Source: Chloroflexota bacterium (GTDB taxonomy: Bacteria > Chloroflexota > Limnocylindria > Limnocylindrales > CSP1-4). Taken from it: a stretch of 7,525 nt of DNA. Below are positions 5,711 to 7,525 of the stretch, piece after piece. Each line of letters opens with the position of its first letter. The first letter of the stretch is position 1. Below the pieces are notes generated by a model, which was given only the letters and a program-made list of their open reading frames with translations, ran no database searches and was not told the origin of the DNA. Both the position numbers and the translations under genes were made by a program. The stretch covers positions 1 through 7,525 of the forward strand of contig JAJYJR010000275.1 of assembly GCA_021789355.1 (NCBI GenBank), in the 5' to 3' direction.

Positions 5711-6208
5711 TCACACCTGCGTCGGTGGCTGTGCGCCCTGGGCTCCCGCGCCCTGGGCTCCCGCGCCCGGGGCTCCGGGCGCGGTGCCCGGCACGGTCCC
5801 CTGACCCGCGACCGGCGACGTGGCTGACGCCCGCCGCGCCTCTTCCTCGTGGTACTGGCGATGCACCTCGGCGAATCTCGACCGCCACGCCGGATCCCAG
5901 GCAGCGGGGTCGGCCGGCGGCTGCGAGCGCCGGTCCCCGGGGCTGAACGCCGCGACGAGCAGCCAGACGATCAGGCCGATCATCAGGAGCGGGAACAGCA
6001 GCCCCAGGCCCCAGCCGAAGAGGCTGCCCATCGGCATGCCGAACCCGAGCCCACCCCGGAGACCGAAGTAGCCGCCGGGCAGCTCCCTTCCGGCCCCGGC
6101 CTGGGCGACGCCGTTGTGGATCCCGAGGTTGTAGATGAAGATGCCGAGGCCGACCAGGACTGCGACGACGGCGATCCCGGCGAGAATGCGGCCGGTCCGT
6201 CTGCTCAT
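5711..6208 (-). CDS. Small two-helix membrane protein with Pro/Gly/Ala tail
   Basis: The 165-residue protein starts at ATG 6206-6208, with TGGAG six bases before the start codon; the frame continues upstream, but that part is Arg-rich and unlikely to be coding. After a basic N-terminus (MSRRTGR) comes TM1 (about 8-27, ILAGIAVVAVLVGLGIFIYN). A Gly-rich loop (GGYFGLRGGLGFGMP) and TM2 (GLLFPLLMIGLIVWLLVAAF, about 69-88) follow. Then comes a soluble helix, DPAWRSRFAEVHRQYHEEEARR, and a tail of Gly/Ala/Pro/Gln repeats. The Gly-rich loop, second helix and charged amphipathic segment resemble small SHOCT-like or membrane-accessory proteins of high-GC bacteria, but I cannot name a family. It is divergent from the membrane-anchored gene at 6416. 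Confidence 0.75.
   Translation of the reverse strand: MSRRTGRILAGIAVVAVLVGLGIFIYNLGIHNGVAQAGAGRELPGGYFGLRGGLGFGMPMGSLFGWGLGLLFPLLMIGLIVWLLVAAFSPGDRRSQPPADPAAWDPAWRSRFAEVHRQYHEEEARRASATSPVAGQGTVPGTAPGAPGAGAQGAGAQGAQPPTQV
5733..5777. repeat. 15-bp tandem repeat, three units, in the coding tail of the small membrane protein
   Basis: GCGCCCTGGGCTCCC occurs twice exactly (5733-5747 and 5748-5762). A third unit (5763-5777) differs at two positions. As 15 is a multiple of three, copy-number changes stay in frame; the repeat encodes the GAGAQ/GAGAQ segment of the protein's C-terminus. Confidence 0.75.
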
Positions 6209-6415
6209 TTGCGACTCCAGGTTCCGTGTGCTGCGGCGCCTCGCGCCGCGATCTGAACCGATCATGCGCTGCGCGGCTGGGAGGGTCATGAGAGAACGGT
6301 GGCAGGGATTCCGGCGGGCCCCGGAAGCGCGGTCGGGTCGCGAGAACGACGTTATCAGCCGATTCTCAGGATCGAGCGGCACGCTGGTGGCAAACCGTCC
6401 TCGAGGGGCCCGTCC
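6209..6415. promoter_or_regulatory. Shared region between divergent genes
   Basis: These 207 bases must hold promoters for both the gene starting at 6208 (-) and the one at 6416 (+). A strong 7-bp hairpin with a 3-nt loop (GCGGCGC 6233-6239, GCGCCGC 6243-6249) lies 25 bases before the minus-strand start. It would be in that gene's 5' leader. I could not identify -35/-10 boxes with confidence. Confidence 0.45.
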
Positions 6416-7138
6416 ATGCCAATCCGTTCGAAGTACCGTTCACGGCCCGCCCCGGCGGCGCCACCTCCCGGGGGCCGTCGCACGCACCAGGTCCTGGTGG
6501 GGCTCGCGCTGCTGGTCGTCGGGGCCACGCTGGCCGTGTCGACCGAATGGCTGGTGACCAACGTCTCCGTCCCGGGGTCCCAGGCATCCCCGGGGGCGAG
6601 CCCGTCCGGCAGCGCCGCGGCCGTGGCCAGCGCCGCCCCGAGCGCCTCGTCGAGTCCGGCCGCGCCGGTGCTGGAGGCCGAGATGCCCCACGCCGTCAAC
6701 GGCACGACCCTGACGACGGAGAGCGCGACCGATGCGACGAGCCTGGGCAACAGTCCCAACAACCGCGCGCTTGACGCCGCGGTGACGAGCCTCGGGAAGC
6801 AGCCCACCGACCTGGAGGTGGCCGAGGCCTACGACGCGTCGGGCTCCCTGGCCCTCTCGGTCCTGGGGTTCCGGATCGCCGGCATCGACCCGACCAGGCT
6901 GCGTTCGCTCGTCCTCGACGACTGGCTGTCGGCCGGCACCCCGGGCGTCGCCACCTCGAGCGTCAGCCTCTCCGGCACCCCGTCGACCCAGGTCTCCTAT
7001 GGGGACGGCGGCCCCGACGAGTACGTCTTCGTCCACAGCGACAGCCTGTTCGTCGTCGAGACGAGCGACGAGTCGCTGGCGACAGGCGTGGTCACCGCCA
7101 TGGCCAAAGCCTCGCCTTCGCCGTCCGCGGGCGCCTGA
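6416..7138 (+). CDS. Membrane-anchored protein with Ser/Ala/Pro linker and extracytoplasmic domain
   Basis: The 240-residue protein starts at ATG 6416-6418, with GAGGGG seven bases upstream; the frame is open for 39 more codons, but they lack a ribosome site and look non-coding. The N-terminal 24 residues are basic and Pro-rich. One transmembrane helix follows (about 25-43, QVLVGLALLVVGATLAVST), then a flexible Ser/Ala/Pro linker (about 53-83, repeated SAAP/ASPS). An outer domain of about 150 residues runs to the end and contains AEMPHAVNGTTLTTES, SLGKQPTDLEVAEAYDASGSLALSVLGFRI, a DDWLSAG stretch and YVFVHSDSLFVVETSDESLA. It has no lipobox cysteine, so it is a type II-like anchored protein rather than a lipoprotein. 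The outer domain is of a kind common in high-GC bacteria that I cannot assign to a family. Codon use is typical for the window. Confidence 0.8.
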   Translation: MPIRSKYRSRPAPAAPPPGGRRTHQVLVGLALLVVGATLAVSTEWLVTNVSVPGSQASPGASPSGSAAAVASAAPSASSSPAAPVLEAEMPHAVNGTTLTTESATDATSLGNSPNNRALDAAVTSLGKQPTDLEVAEAYDASGSLALSVLGFRIAGIDPTRLRSLVLDDWLSAGTPGVATSSVSLSGTPSTQVSYGDGGPDEYVFVHSDSLFVVETSDESLATGVVTAMAKASPSPSAGA

Positions 7139-7146
7139 GCGGCGAC

Positions 7147-7180
7147 GTGGTCGCGGGGCCGCCTCGCCGAGGAGGACCAC
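7147..7180 (+). terminator. Possible terminator hairpin after the membrane-anchored gene
   Basis: GTGGTC (7147-7152) pairs with GACCAC (7175-7180), starting eight bases past the stop at 7138. A nested CCTC/GAGG stem lies within. No T-run follows, so this rests on position and pairing alone. Confidence 0.3.
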
Positions 7181-7203
7181 TCGAGCACGCCTGCAGCGGG
7201 CGC

Positions 7204-7395
7204 CTACCGCACTAGGGTGGCGGGCCAGAGCGCGATCTCAAACATGTCGACGTTCGGCGGCTGCCTCGGAGCGGTCAGGATCGACCGGATGCAGTCGGAC
7301 GCCTCCAACGGCGTGACGCTCGCGACGAGGTCCCTGGTGAAGGTGCTAAGCCAGCAACGCCACGCGAGGTACTGGCGAAACGCCGACGGGCTCAT
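7204..7395 (-). pseudogene. Probable C-terminal remnant of a short-chain dehydrogenase (SDR)
   Basis: A 63-codon frame ends at TAG (7204-7206). Its last 35 residues read TPLEASDCIRSILTAPRQPP then NVDMFEIALWPATLVR. This fits the tail of YdfG-like classical SDRs, where a PLxxEDIAxAVxxALxQPPHV segment is followed by a short strand ending in xxIRPT. The Rossmann core, with TGxxxGIG and YxxxK, is not found upstream in any minus-strand frame within the window, and the 28 residues before the match (from MSPSAFRQYL) do not look like SDR. The ATG lacks a good ribosome site. I read it as a truncated fragment. A short genuine protein of 63 residues remains possible. The family match is from memory of the consensus. 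Confidence 0.45.
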
Positions 7396-7408
7396 GGCCC
7401 GTCCTGAC

Positions 7409-7525
7409 TCAGGTCACCGGCACACCGAACCAGGCTGACCCGTCATCAACGGTCCCGAGGACACCGATCGGCGTCAGCACCAGGCCGGCGACCGGCCAGT
7501 CGTAGCCGTTGGCGGGCCCGCCGCC
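7409..7525 (-). CDS. C-terminal fragment of an unidentified protein (5' end outside window)
   Basis: The frame is open from the window's right edge to a TGA at 7409-7411, giving 38 residues: a Gly/Pro start, NGYDWPVAGLVLTPIG, then VLGTVDDGSAWFGVPVT. The composition, with aromatic residues, hydrophobic runs and DDG turns, and the G/C-ending codons look like real protein. The piece is too short to identify. It lies in a different frame from the SDR remnant 13 bp downstream, so the two could be parts of one frameshifted gene, though I see no evidence for that. Confidence 0.35.
   Translation of the reverse strand, partial: GGGPANGYDWPVAGLVLTPIGVLGTVDDGSAWFGVPVT

Noticed and set aside
6440..7180. 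Minus-strand frame of 246 codons
   Set aside because: It is antisense to the membrane-anchored plus-strand gene, with Arg/Gly-rich composition and no domain.
7217..7438. Plus-strand frame of 73 codons
   Set aside because: It lies opposite the SDR-like tail, lacks a ribosome site and has no recognisable features; the minus-strand reading matches a known family pattern.

Overview
This window is strongly G+C-rich chromosomal DNA whose genes prefer G or C at third codon positions. Its style suggests an environmental high-GC Gram-positive-like lineage (Actinomycetota or Chloroflexota). The hints are the secreted choice-of-anchor/DUF642-type protein with a Cys-bounded GGWK...FKNQG tail, the Ala/Ser/Pro-rich membrane-anchored proteins and the GTG/TTG starts. 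No marker in the window settles the phylum.

Layout, left to right. Positions 1-192 hold the C-terminal end of a membrane protein (+). A GC-rich gap with small hairpins follows. Then come a 66-residue TTG-start helical protein (-, 488-688) and a broken SRAP (YedK/HMCES-type) gene (-, 880-1401), whose frame is lost at a G run near 1175-1178 and whose C-terminal half is unrecognisable. A 13-bp hairpin (1505-1540) then ends a secreted DUF642/choice-of-anchor C-like protein (-, 1566-2345). Its 645-bp upstream region has no convincing gene but holds several perfect inverted repeats. Next is a second secreted protein of unknown family (-, 2991-3671), a 388-bp non-coding gap, and a likely two-gene operon. 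In that operon a membrane-bound J-domain protein (-, 4647-5429) is followed by a DoxX-family membrane protein (-, 4060-4605). A tRNA-Leu(UAA) lies just upstream (-, 5538-5624). A small membrane protein (-, 5711-6208) and a membrane-anchored protein with an extracytoplasmic domain (+, 6416-7138) diverge from a shared 207-bp region. The right edge carries what looks like the tail of a short-chain dehydrogenase (-, 7204-7395) and an unidentified C-terminal fragment (-, 7409-7525).

Most genes concern the cell envelope: two exported proteins, a DoxX protein, a membrane-tethered Hsp40 and two further membrane-anchored proteins. Most look like independent transcription units; only the J-domain/DoxX pair is close enough to suggest an operon. 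Two decaying genes (SRAP and SDR) make this look like an accessory, eroding stretch rather than a dedicated system. I see no CRISPR array, transposase, toxin-antitoxin pair or defence cassette. The least explained signal is the hairpin-rich non-coding block at 2480-2740.
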